11,025 nucleotides of DNA, taken from NCBI GenBank assembly GCA_039029935.1, contig JBCCFC010000331.1, forward strand, positions 1-11,025, in the 5' to 3' direction. This DNA comes from G039029935 sp039029935. Lineage in GTDB: Bacteria; Chloroflexota; Anaerolineae; Caldilineales; Caldilineaceae. Shown in pieces: positions 5,530 to 11,025 of the stretch. How positions within the stretch are numbered: the stretch's first letter is position 1; each line of letters begins with the position of its first letter. A program made the position numbers and the translations under genes. The notes under the pieces were generated by a model. The model saw nothing but the letters and a program-made list of their open reading frames with translations. It ran no database searches and had not been told where the DNA came from.

Positions 5530-6537
5530 ATGACAACAACACGCCAACTAACCGTGACACCTCTCTCTGATATAACCTTCGGTGCAATTGTTACCAACGT
5601 AGACTTGACCAACCTAAACGACACAACGTGGACTGCAATTGAGACAGCGTTCAATGAATACGGCCTCCTGATTTTCCTTGAACAGCACCTCAACGCCGAC
5701 ACACTGCCCGTCTTTGCCAAGCGGTTTGGCTCACTCTCCGGTGGTGGGGCTGTAGGTTCGGAGCGTGCCAGCAGCATCTCAAACCGCCAAGCCGACAGCA
5801 CCCGAATCACAGAGCAGGACCCACTGTGGTTGACGCGCAACTACCCAACACAATATTGGCATACCGACGGCACCTTCAGCCCAGTGGCTCCCAAAATCTG
5901 TATGCTCTCTGCGGCCTCAGTTACTTCGGATGGTGGACAGACCGCGTTTGCAGATATGTCTGCGGCCTATGATGCACTCGATCCATCAACCCAAGACAAA
6001 ATCGCCAATCTGAGTGCCTATCACTCCAACCTCATCGGCACGACCAGAGTCCTGCCACAGGGAAATCAAGCATATTTCCGTTCGCTTGTTGGCGATGAAC
6101 CAGTGGATGGGTACTACGGTCTGTGCTATCGTGCCGAGTGTCCGTTACGACCGCTGGTGAGAGTCCATCCGGAGACAGGGCGGTCATCGCTATTGGTGGG
6201 ACGCCACACCTTTGGCATTCCGGGCATGGCATTGGCAGAGGCCGAACAGTTTCTGCATGAATTGGAGACATTCGCCTGTCAGCCGCCCAGAATTTATGAA
6301 CATGAATGGCAGATTGGTGATCTCATTGTGTTTGACAATCGGCGGCTGTTGCATCGCGCCTGTCCTTATGATGAGTTGGATGAGATGCGTGAATTGCTCA
6401 ACTGTCGGATTGCGGGCGATGTGGAAACGGATTCAGGGCTTGATACGGTGGAAGCGCAGCGTAGTGTGGAGGTGCAGCGTGAGGAGTTGACACGGTTGCG
6501 CGGTCGGTATATGTCGTCTGCCCAACAGACCCAATAA
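5530..6537 (+). CDS. TauD/TfdA family Fe(II)/2-oxoglutarate dioxygenase
   Basis: A 335-residue TauD/TfdA-type oxygenase. The HxD pair is H111 and D113 in QYWHTDGTFSPVAP, and the distal histidine is H275 in DNRRLLHRACPYD. Arginines R287 and R293 in MRELLNCRIAGD occupy the region that binds 2-oxoglutarate in TauD. The N-terminal part (PLSDITFGAIVTNVDLTNL, 11-29) matches the usual opening, in which the protein's first strand is followed by a conserved Gly and Asp. The C-terminal stretch from about 298, rich in Glu and Arg, is a probable helical tail. Family members release sulfite from taurine, cleave aryloxyacetates, or hydroxylate amino acids; no sulfonate transporter or desulfonation genes are nearby, so taurine is not supported. 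It is the second gene of the GNAT operon. Its stop is 5 nt from the convergent DUF4174 gene, with no terminator visible. Confidence 0.9.
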   Translation: MTTTRQLTVTPLSDITFGAIVTNVDLTNLNDTTWTAIETAFNEYGLLIFLEQHLNADTLPVFAKRFGSLSGGGAVGSERASSISNRQADSTRITEQDPLWLTRNYPTQYWHTDGTFSPVAPKICMLSAASVTSDGGQTAFADMSAAYDALDPSTQDKIANLSAYHSNLIGTTRVLPQGNQAYFRSLVGDEPVDGYYGLCYRAECPLRPLVRVHPETGRSSLLVGRHTFGIPGMALAEAEQFLHELETFACQPPRIYEHEWQIGDLIVFDNRRLLHRACPYDELDEMRELLNCRIAGDVETDSGLDTVEAQRSVEVQREELTRLRGRYMSSAQQTQ

Positions 6538-6542
6538 ATCCA

Positions 6543-7133
6543 TCACCCACCCTCACGCATTTCCCGCTGACGCATCGGCATCGCATCAATCAACGAAAAG
6601 AGTTGGTCGGGCATCACAACATCAGTCATGTTGAGCTTGACGCCACCATCCTTACCAATCAATACAACGCGAAATGACGCACTATCGGCATTGTAAACAG
6701 TGCGTAGCTCTTCAACAAAGTCAGCCGATAGCCGTGCAAATGGTTGCAGCCCCTCATCCAGATAGCTGGAATCCGCTTGAAATAGGTGAAACCAATACAT
6801 GTCGCGATCAATCAGCTCATACGATAGCTCGGTATAAGCTTGCAGTTGCTGGGTATAGAGAGAGCTATCGGGCGATTCGGCAAAAATCAGCAGTAGACGC
6901 CGCTCCCAGCGGTATTGGGCGAGACCACCTTCATTCAACAGGGGCATGTTGGCAATCTCTTTGGCAAGGTCGAACGTTGGTTGCGATTCAGTGTTGCTAT
7001 CGGGAGATGCAGACGTGCTGCCATCATTGGGGATGCTCTCTGGTGTCGCCGTATGGGGAGCTTCGATTAGCTGTATATCGGTACAAGCAGTCAGTAACAT
7101 CATCAAGAGCAGCCAGCGTAGGTGCTGTTTCAT
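6543..7133 (-). CDS. DUF4174 lipoprotein
   Basis: A 196-residue predicted lipoprotein. From the Met at 7133 the N terminus is a short signal peptide, KQHLRW followed by LLLMMLLTAC, with lipobox Cys17. A Ser/Thr/Pro/Asn-rich linker (20-56) leads to a DUF4174 domain (about 72-193), recognised from RWERRLLLIFAES (75-87), RVVLIGKDGGVKL (155-167) and the strikingly conserved end LIDAMPMRQREMR (181-193). DUF4174 is predicted to have a thioredoxin-like fold but lacks a CxxC motif, and its function is not known. The lipid anchor puts it on the outer face of the membrane. The start is chosen for the signal peptide; upstream in-frame starts at 7175 and 7211 would add a polar extension, and none of the three has a clear ribosome site. 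It follows the sensor kinase on the same strand and may work with it. Confidence 0.8.
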   Translation of the reverse strand: MKQHLRWLLLMMLLTACTDIQLIEAPHTATPESIPNDGSTSASPDSNTESQPTFDLAKEIANMPLLNEGGLAQYRWERRLLLIFAESPDSSLYTQQLQAYTELSYELIDRDMYWFHLFQADSSYLDEGLQPFARLSADFVEELRTVYNADSASFRVVLIGKDGGVKLNMTDVVMPDQLFSLIDAMPMRQREMREGG

Positions 7134-7220
7134 TGAGCGTACGCTGTTATGTACAACTGTATTTTGATAATTCATACAATGTATTTTAACACATGACCTC
7201 GTTAGACTCATCTTTTGTCG

Positions 7221-8285
7221 TCATGATAATTCGTGCGCCGCAAACATAACCGTGAATGTGGTCCTCTCCGCAGCGGAGTCCACCGTAATTTTCCCCTCGT
7301 GTGCCTCCACCAGTGCCTTTGCAATCGCTAATCCAAGTCCAGAGTTGCCTGTCTGCCCTGTACTGGAGGACCGCGATTTATCGGTGCGGTAGAATCGGTC
7401 AAAAATGTGGAGCAGGTCTTCCTTTGCAATGCTTGGGCCACTATTTGAGACGGTGAGTTCAATATGTTCATGCGTCGTTCGGGCGGCGAGCGTGATTTGC
7501 CCTCCGGTGGGTGTATGTTGCAGCGCGTTGCTCATCAAATTATGCAGCACTTGGGTCATACGCGCCACATCGACATACAGCCAAGGCCGGGTGTCAGGGG
7601 CATCAATTGTGAGGGCAATCTCTTTGTCCAGTGCTGCTGGCATAAAGGCCAATGCCACCTGTTCTAACAGCGCAATGGGTTCAATCGGACTCAATGAAAG
7701 CGACAGCGCACCTGAATCGGCCAGTGACAGGAGACGTAGCTGTTCGACCAGATGCTGTAAGTGGTTGACCTGTTGACGGATGGTGCGATGAATTTCGGGG
7801 GAGCTAGACAACTTGCCTTCATCCAGTGCCTCGGTATACCCAGCAATGACACTGAGTGGGGTGCGGAGGTCATGGGCGATATCGGCGGTCATCTGCTCAC
7901 GCTGTTTTTGCGCCGTCGCCAAGTCTGCACTCATCTGGTTAAAGGTATGTGCCAACGCACCGACTTCATCACGCGATTGGATATCGACTTGTGTCCCCAA
8001 TGCGCCCTCGGCCAACTGACGACTGGCGGCGGTCAACTGTTGAAGCGGACGAGATATGGCTCGCCCCCACCACGCGCCAATCAGCAATGCCACGACAACG
8101 GACCCCACAAAGGCCAGTTGGAAGGCATCCCCCAAATCCTCTTGGAGTACGGTTCTTGGAATTATCTCTGTTGTACTCAACGGACCAATCACACGGTCGG
8201 AGATAACAAGCAAGGTCAACAGTGTGCCACTTATGCCAGAGAGAAAGAGGGCAAGGGTCAGTTTTAAGCGAATAGAGCGCATCAT
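7221..8285 (-). CDS. Sensor histidine kinase, HAMP type
   Basis: A membrane kinase of about 354 residues. Two transmembrane helices (about 9-29 and 54-74) bracket a very short extracytoplasmic loop of some 25 residues, so it probably senses within the membrane or through a partner protein. A HAMP domain follows (75-128), then HisKA with phospho-accepting H138 in ADIAHDLRTPLSVIAG, and an HATPase_c domain: N box NLMSNALQHT (249-258), G1-like VSNSGPSI (279-286), F box IFDRFYRTDKSRS (294-306), G2 GLGLAIAK. In G1 the usual adenine-binding Asp is Asn281. The ATG at 8285 is chosen because a G-rich ribosome site lies 7 nt upstream; the ATG at 8291 is almost touching it. It starts 17 nt after the regulator stop, a standard kinase-regulator pair; residue numbers are from the 8285 start. 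Confidence 0.9.
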   Translation of the reverse strand: MMRSIRLKLTLALFLSGISGTLLTLLVISDRVIGPLSTTEIIPRTVLQEDLGDAFQLAFVGSVVVALLIGAWWGRAISRPLQQLTAASRQLAEGALGTQVDIQSRDEVGALAHTFNQMSADLATAQKQREQMTADIAHDLRTPLSVIAGYTEALDEGKLSSSPEIHRTIRQQVNHLQHLVEQLRLLSLADSGALSLSLSPIEPIALLEQVALAFMPAALDKEIALTIDAPDTRPWLYVDVARMTQVLHNLMSNALQHTPTGGQITLAARTTHEHIELTVSNSGPSIAKEDLLHIFDRFYRTDKSRSSSTGQTGNSGLGLAIAKALVEAHEGKITVDSAAERTTFTVMFAAHELS

Positions 8286-8302
8286 GTTCATACCCCTACC
8301 AT

Positions 8303-8989
8303 TTACGATTTCACAAACCGATAGCCCATGCCATAGACCGTCTCAATATAACGCGGATTGGCTGGGTCGGGTTCAATCTTGGTGCGCAGACGACGGATAT
8401 GGGCGTCGATATTGCGTGTGGACCCAGCGAAGGCATCATCCTGTGTCCGCTCCAGCAAGTCAAGGCGTGAGTAGGTGCGTCCTGGTGATGACATCAACGC
8501 CACCAAGAGGGACAATTCGGTGGGTGTTAGGTCAATAGGCTGTGCCGCAACCGTCACATAGGGACCGCTCTGGTCTACTTCAATATCGGCCACACGTAAC
8601 ACCACTTGGGCATGGTTGTCTCGCTTTTGCAGACGCCGCAACACAGCACGAATGCGCGCGGTCAACTCACGCATCCCAAATGGTTTTGTGATGTAATCAT
8701 CCGCCCCCAACTCTAGCCCCAGCACCTTGTCATTCTCGGTGAGCTTGGCGGTGAGCATAATCACGGGTGTGTCTGCTTCACGGCCATAGACACGCAGAAA
8801 CTCATAGCCACCCATCTCTGGCATCATGACATCCAGCAAGATCAGGTCCGGCTTTTCATACCGTGCCACAAACAGGGCTTCACGCCCATCACCAGCCATG
8901 ACAACCTGAAACCCTTCTTCCTGCAAATAGGCCTTGACCATCTTGCACAGTTCACGTTCATCATCGACAATCAAAATTTTATGCGTCAT
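8303..8989 (-). CDS. OmpR/PhoB-family response regulator
   Basis: A complete two-domain regulator of 228 residues. The receiver domain (about 3-118) has the acidic pocket D9-D10, phospho-acceptor D53 in LLDVMMPEMGG, T80 in VIMLTAK and K102 in YITKPFG. The winged-helix output domain (about 130-227) includes IDLTPTELSLLVALMSSPGRTYSR and the recognition part TRNIDAHIRRLRTKIEPDP, ending in IETVYGMGYRF. It should be phosphorylated by the kinase next to it and bind DNA as a dimer on direct repeats; no such repeat pair is evident just upstream. The ATG at 8989 is preceded by GGAG 7 nt upstream; an earlier in-frame ATG (9025) would add a non-conserved N terminus. The serine hydrolase stop lies 78 nt upstream on the same strand; I see no strong promoter in that gap, so transcription may come from the hydrolase promoter. 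Confidence 0.93.
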   Translation of the reverse strand: MTHKILIVDDERELCKMVKAYLQEEGFQVVMAGDGREALFVARYEKPDLILLDVMMPEMGGYEFLRVYGREADTPVIMLTAKLTENDKVLGLELGADDYITKPFGMRELTARIRAVLRRLQKRDNHAQVVLRVADIEVDQSGPYVTVAAQPIDLTPTELSLLVALMSSPGRTYSRLDLLERTQDDAFAGSTRNIDAHIRRLRTKIEPDPANPRYIETVYGMGYRFVKS

Positions 8990-9067
8990 TGTCTTTCTCC
9001 CGCTATCGCTGCCTTCAATCACCACACCAATTCACAAAACAGAGTCTACACCCCAATTGTTGCAAAC

Positions 9068-10240
9068 TTATTGCAATGACGCATAAAGTGCTTGAATTAG
9101 CTTCTCGCTACGCGCATCCTGTATGGGTGGACTATGGATGCTGCTTGTCACAAACCCAAAGCCAATGTCTGCAATCGGGTCGGCAAAGCCAAGTGATCCA
9201 CCCATGCCGGGATGTCCAAAGGCTTCCTTGTTGGGTCCCATAAACCCGGGTAGTCGGTTCAGCCCAAAGCCCAACCCAATACAGCTACGAAAGCCAAACA
9301 CCATATCTGTGCCCTCGGATTCGACAGCAGAGGCTTGCTGGATCAACGCGGGGCTTAACAACTGTTGGCCGTCAATCGTACCATCCCCTGCCAACGCACC
9401 ATACAACCGGGCTAATGCGCGTGCGTTGGTGGTTCCATTGGCCGAAGGAACCTCTGCGGCTCGCCACTGACGGCTGTTGAAGATGGCAAAGTCGCCTAAT
9501 TCTGGCAGGTGATAGTCTAGTTGAGGCTTGGTGGGCGATGGCTCGTCGTCCTCAGCATCACGATTCTTGGCATCATCGCTCAATTCTTCTTTGGTCGGCT
9601 CATGGCGAATGACCGTTGCGACACGCCCGTCCTCTGCCACAGGGACACCAATCAGAAAGTCGATGTCCATCGGGTGGGCAATCTCGTCTTGCAGAAAGAG
9701 GCCGATGCGTTTGTGGCTCACCCGACGCACAAGTTCACCCACCAGCCAGCCAAAGGTGGCGGCATGATAGCCATGTGCTGTCCCTGGTGTCCATAATGGG
9801 TGTTGTTGTGCCAACAGGTCAATGAGACGCGCCCAATCGTAGGTGGTCTCTGGGGGAACTGGGTTGGAGAATCCGGGAAGCCCTGCTTGGTGGTTGAGAA
9901 GATAACGGACAGGCAAGGTTTCCTTTCCCGCTTGGGCAAATTCCGGCCAGTAGTGGGCGACAGGTGTATCTAGCTCTAGCAGACCTTGGTCCACCAAGCG
10001 CAAGGCACAGACGGCGGCAATGGCCTTGGTCACAGACCATACATTGACAATGGTGTCGCGCTCCCACGGCTTTGTCTTTTCCGCATCCATATAGCCGCCC
10101 CACAGGTCCACGACGGGTTGCCCGTGATGATAGACAGCGACAGCATCCCCCACATCGCCAAATTCACGAAAGTTCTCTTCAAACGCCTGTTGAACCGCAA
10201 CAAATTTTGGCGCACAAAGGTCATTGATAGGTGTACTCAT
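9068..10240 (-). CDS. Serine hydrolase of the beta-lactamase/family VIII carboxylesterase type
   Basis: A 390-residue beta-lactamase-fold hydrolase related to class C beta-lactamases and EstB-like esterases. The nucleophile is S69 in NVWSVTKAIAA (SxxK with K72). The second active-site Tyr is Y158 in HGYHAATFG, where YHA replaces the usual Y-x-N. The third motif is HPGMGGSLGFADP (343-355), the family VIII style HxG in place of KTG. VDQGLLELDTPV (83-94) and LLNHQAGLPGF (114-124) are also typical. A strongly charged segment (about 213-240, rich in Glu, Asp and Lys) lies between these motifs and looks like a flexible insert. No signal peptide is seen, so it is probably cytosolic and an esterase or peptidase more likely than an antibiotic-resistance enzyme. 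ATG 10240 has GAGGAG 7 nt upstream. A promoter is predicted at 10301-10274. Confidence 0.9.
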   Translation of the reverse strand: MSTPINDLCAPKFVAVQQAFEENFREFGDVGDAVAVYHHGQPVVDLWGGYMDAEKTKPWERDTIVNVWSVTKAIAAVCALRLVDQGLLELDTPVAHYWPEFAQAGKETLPVRYLLNHQAGLPGFSNPVPPETTYDWARLIDLLAQQHPLWTPGTAHGYHAATFGWLVGELVRRVSHKRIGLFLQDEIAHPMDIDFLIGVPVAEDGRVATVIRHEPTKEELSDDAKNRDAEDDEPSPTKPQLDYHLPELGDFAIFNSRQWRAAEVPSANGTTNARALARLYGALAGDGTIDGQQLLSPALIQQASAVESEGTDMVFGFRSCIGLGFGLNRLPGFMGPNKEAFGHPGMGGSLGFADPIADIGFGFVTSSIHSPPIQDARSEKLIQALYASLQ

Positions 10241-10273
10241 CCCAACGCTCCTCACTAAAAACAGAAAGGCGCA

Positions 10274-10301
10274 ATCTTAGACTTGCTTCCAGATATCTCA
10301 A
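10274..10301 (-). promoter_or_regulatory. Candidate promoter of the serine hydrolase gene
   Basis: Minus-strand TTGAGA (10301-10296), 16 nt, then TAAGAT (10279-10274), 33 nt ahead of the ATG at 10240. A 6-bp inverted repeat, CTTGCT at 10282-10287 and AGCAAG at 10305-10310, straddles the -35 box and could be an operator. Confidence 0.45.
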
Positions 10302-10334
10302 AAGAGCAAGCCAGACTACGCCTCAATCAATAAA

Positions 10335-10421
10335 CCAATAAAGGTGTGGGGTCATGGTCTCATCCAACAGGCAGGATGCCTCTGATACGTTGGACGAAAC
10401 CATCACCCACACCCCAATAAA
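10335..10421. mobile_element. 71-bp MITE-like palindrome with 8-bp target duplication
   Basis: A long imperfect inverted repeat at 10343-10368 and 10389-10413: reading inward, the arms begin GGTGTGGGGTCATGG and GGTGTGGGTGATGG and both end TCCAAC, with a handful of mismatches and one single-base gap. The 20-nt centre contains a small hairpin, AGGCA (10369-10373) and TGCCT (10377-10381). The element is bracketed exactly by the 8-bp direct repeat CCAATAAA (10335-10342 and 10414-10421), which abuts the arms with no gap. This is the structure expected of a non-autonomous insertion element with 8-bp target duplication. It encodes no protein. On the minus strand a T-rich stretch follows, so it may also act as a terminator. 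Confidence 0.7.
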
Positions 10422-10423
10422 TA

Positions 10424-10457
10424 AAACGGTCATAGGCACAATTGCCTATGACCGTTT
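10424..10457 (-). terminator. Perfect 15-bp hairpin, possible leftward terminator
   Basis: AAACGGTCATAGGCA (10424-10438) and its exact reverse complement (10443-10457) enclose a 4-base loop CAAT. On the minus strand the stem is followed by TTTTATTTATT counting its own end, a fair T-run; on the plus strand it is followed by CCATG, so leftward termination fits better. No leftward gene is visible to its right within the window, so it may instead be part of a palindromic repeat family. Confidence 0.5.
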
Positions 10458-10500
10458 CCATGTTGGTGATTACAACAGACATACTTCTTATTTTCAGTAA

Positions 10501-10550
10501 TCTTTCTTCCAGTATGGAAAGAGGGCGAGCGCAAGGCATTGCCCCTACGA
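10501..10550. repeat. GC-rich REP-like palindrome
   Basis: GGGCGAGCGC then AAGGCATTGCCCC (10523-10545) pairs GGGC with GCCC on the outside and GCAA (10531-10534) with TTGC (10539-10542) inside. A second small hairpin TCTTTC/GAAAGA (10501-10506, 10517-10522) leads into it. Read on the minus strand the word starts GTAGGGGCAATGCC, a wording I associate with dispersed intergenic repeats of Chloroflexota; copy number cannot be judged from one window. Confidence 0.45.
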
Positions 10551-10683
10551 TGAATCTTTGACCATGACAAAAATATCAAAACTTCGCAATATTTTCACAA
10601 CAATTGCGCCCTACAATGGATTTGAGTATGTTTTTCCTAGAATAGGAAAGGATAAAATCAGCCAAGAGACATAGTTAGATTCT

Positions 10684-10722
10684 GGCTGAAAGCTGACGGC
10701 TGATTAGCTGAAAGCTTTTTTT
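10684..10722 (+). terminator. Direct-repeat hairpin with T-run, terminator or attenuator
   Basis: The decamer GCTGAAAGCT occurs at 10685-10694 and again at 10707-10716, with a third GCTGA between. AAAGCT (10689-10694) can pair with AGCTTT (10713-10718), and seven Ts (10716-10722) follow, as in a rho-independent terminator reading rightward. It lies only 25 bases before the lipoprotein ATG, so it could stop transcription from upstream or attenuate that gene. The stem is short and AT-rich. Confidence 0.4.
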
Positions 10723-10747
10723 ATTGAACGGAGATTATACAAGCATC

Positions 10748-10963
10748 ATGAAAAAGACAACGATATACTATCCAAGACGACAATTTATTGCATTGGGCGT
10801 CGCTGGTGTCACAGGCACAATCTTAGCCGCCTGTGGTGGATTCAACGAAGACCCACGCACACCCATCAATTATCCATTGGGGACACCAAATAAAACTGAA
10901 TGGTGCTTCCTTGAGATGCGTATTCGCGTTTTGTTGGCGCTAAAATTTCTGTATACAGGATGA
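10748..10963 (+). pseudogene. Short Tat-type lipoprotein reading frame, probably truncated
   Basis: A 71-residue frame with a clear export signal: MKKTTIYYPRRQFIALG carries a twin-arginine motif (R10-R11), followed by a hydrophobic segment VAGVTGTILAAC with lipobox Cys29. This points to a Tat-exported lipoprotein, as is common for solute-binding proteins and other substrate-binding lipoproteins in Chloroflexota. The mature part is only some 42 residues. GGFNEDPRTPINYPLGTPNKTE looks like an ordinary linker after the lipid anchor, but from about residue 51 the sequence (WCFLEMRIRVLLALKFLYTG) no longer looks like a secreted domain, and it stops. A frameshift or an insertion near 10897 is the likely cause; a genuine small lipoprotein is possible. 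The ribosome site GGAG (10730-10733) is rather far, 14 nt, from the ATG. Confidence 0.5.
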
Positions 10964-11025
10964 AATATATTTCTTTCAAAAAAGCTTTGTTTTTAATCGC
11001 ATTTGGATATTCGCATAAAAAGCAG

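Larger units (their letters stand above)
10241..10747. other. 507-base gene-free region rich in palindromes
   Basis: No supported gene. In order it holds the leftward promoter of the serine hydrolase, a 71-bp palindromic element with 8-bp direct repeats, a perfect 15-bp hairpin, a small TCTTTC/GAAAGA hairpin next to a GC-rich REP-like palindrome, an AT-rich stretch with a 7-bp hairpin (10633-10649), and a repeat-based hairpin with a T-run just before the lipoprotein start. The AT content rises after about 10560. Confidence 0.7.

Noticed and set aside
5530..6537. Annotation of the TauD-type enzyme as taurine dioxygenase
   Set aside because: The family is clear, but there are no sulfonate transport or utilisation genes nearby and this family has very diverse substrates.
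7405..8538. Several plus-strand frames opposite the sensor kinase and response regulator
   Set aside because: All overlap conserved kinase/regulator domains on the other strand, have Cys/Ser/Arg-rich low-quality composition, and show no motif.
9068..10240. Call as an antibiotic-resistance beta-lactamase
   Set aside because: No signal peptide, HxG in place of KTG and YHA in place of Y-x-N fit an esterase-like family VIII hydrolase better.
10869..11025. Leftward open frame entering from the right edge, about 52 codons, ending near 10869
   Set aside because: No recognisable motif, and it overlaps the lipoprotein frame, whose signal peptide is much better supported; AT-rich DNA makes such open frames by chance.

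Overview
The window looks like a chromosomal accessory region from a bacterium of moderate GC, most probably a member of the Chloroflexota. This rests on a XisI-family gene (known mainly from Cyanobacteria and Chloroflexota), several Fe(II)/2-oxoglutarate dioxygenases of the PhyH and TauD types, a large family VIII-type serine hydrolase, and intergenic palindromes of the kind common in that phylum. The assignment is an inference and a cyanobacterial or other origin is not excluded. There is no rRNA, tRNA, CRISPR array or full-length transposase gene.

Layout. (1) 1-1450: four leftward genes. From the right these are a GFA-fold zinc protein and a XisI-like protein, then two small genes of unknown function that use GTG and TTG starts and lie in visibly AT-richer DNA; the last one runs off the left edge. 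(2) 1481-1560: a 21-bp perfect inverted repeat flanked by TA, resembling a miniature mobile element, just after the stop of the next gene. (3) 1555-2145: a VOC-fold gene (leftward) and a divergent promoter region containing a 21/20-bp tandem duplication. (4) 2146-6537: a metabolic block with three non-heme iron dioxygenases (two PhyH, one TauD), a PfkB sugar kinase and a GNAT acetyltransferase. PhyH-1 has its own near-consensus promoter; PhyH-2 and PfkB form a leftward pair; GNAT and TauD form a divergent rightward pair. (5) 6543-10240: four leftward genes, reading from the right: a serine hydrolase (beta-lactamase fold), an OmpR-type response regulator, its sensor kinase, and a DUF4174 lipoprotein. 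The kinase-regulator pair is tightly spaced and the lipoprotein follows the kinase closely, so they probably act together in envelope sensing. (6) 10241-11025: about 500 bases without a gene, dense in palindromes, including a 71-bp imperfect palindrome exactly bracketed by an 8-bp direct repeat (MITE-like), a perfect 15-bp hairpin, a GC-rich REP-like repeat and an attenuator-like hairpin. These are followed by a short Tat-type lipoprotein reading frame that seems truncated.

The best candidates for something undescribed are the two miniature inverted-repeat elements, the unknown gene pair at the left edge next to an orphan XisI, and the dioxygenase/kinase cluster, whose substrate cannot be read from sequence. 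I see no convincing new defence or mobile system.
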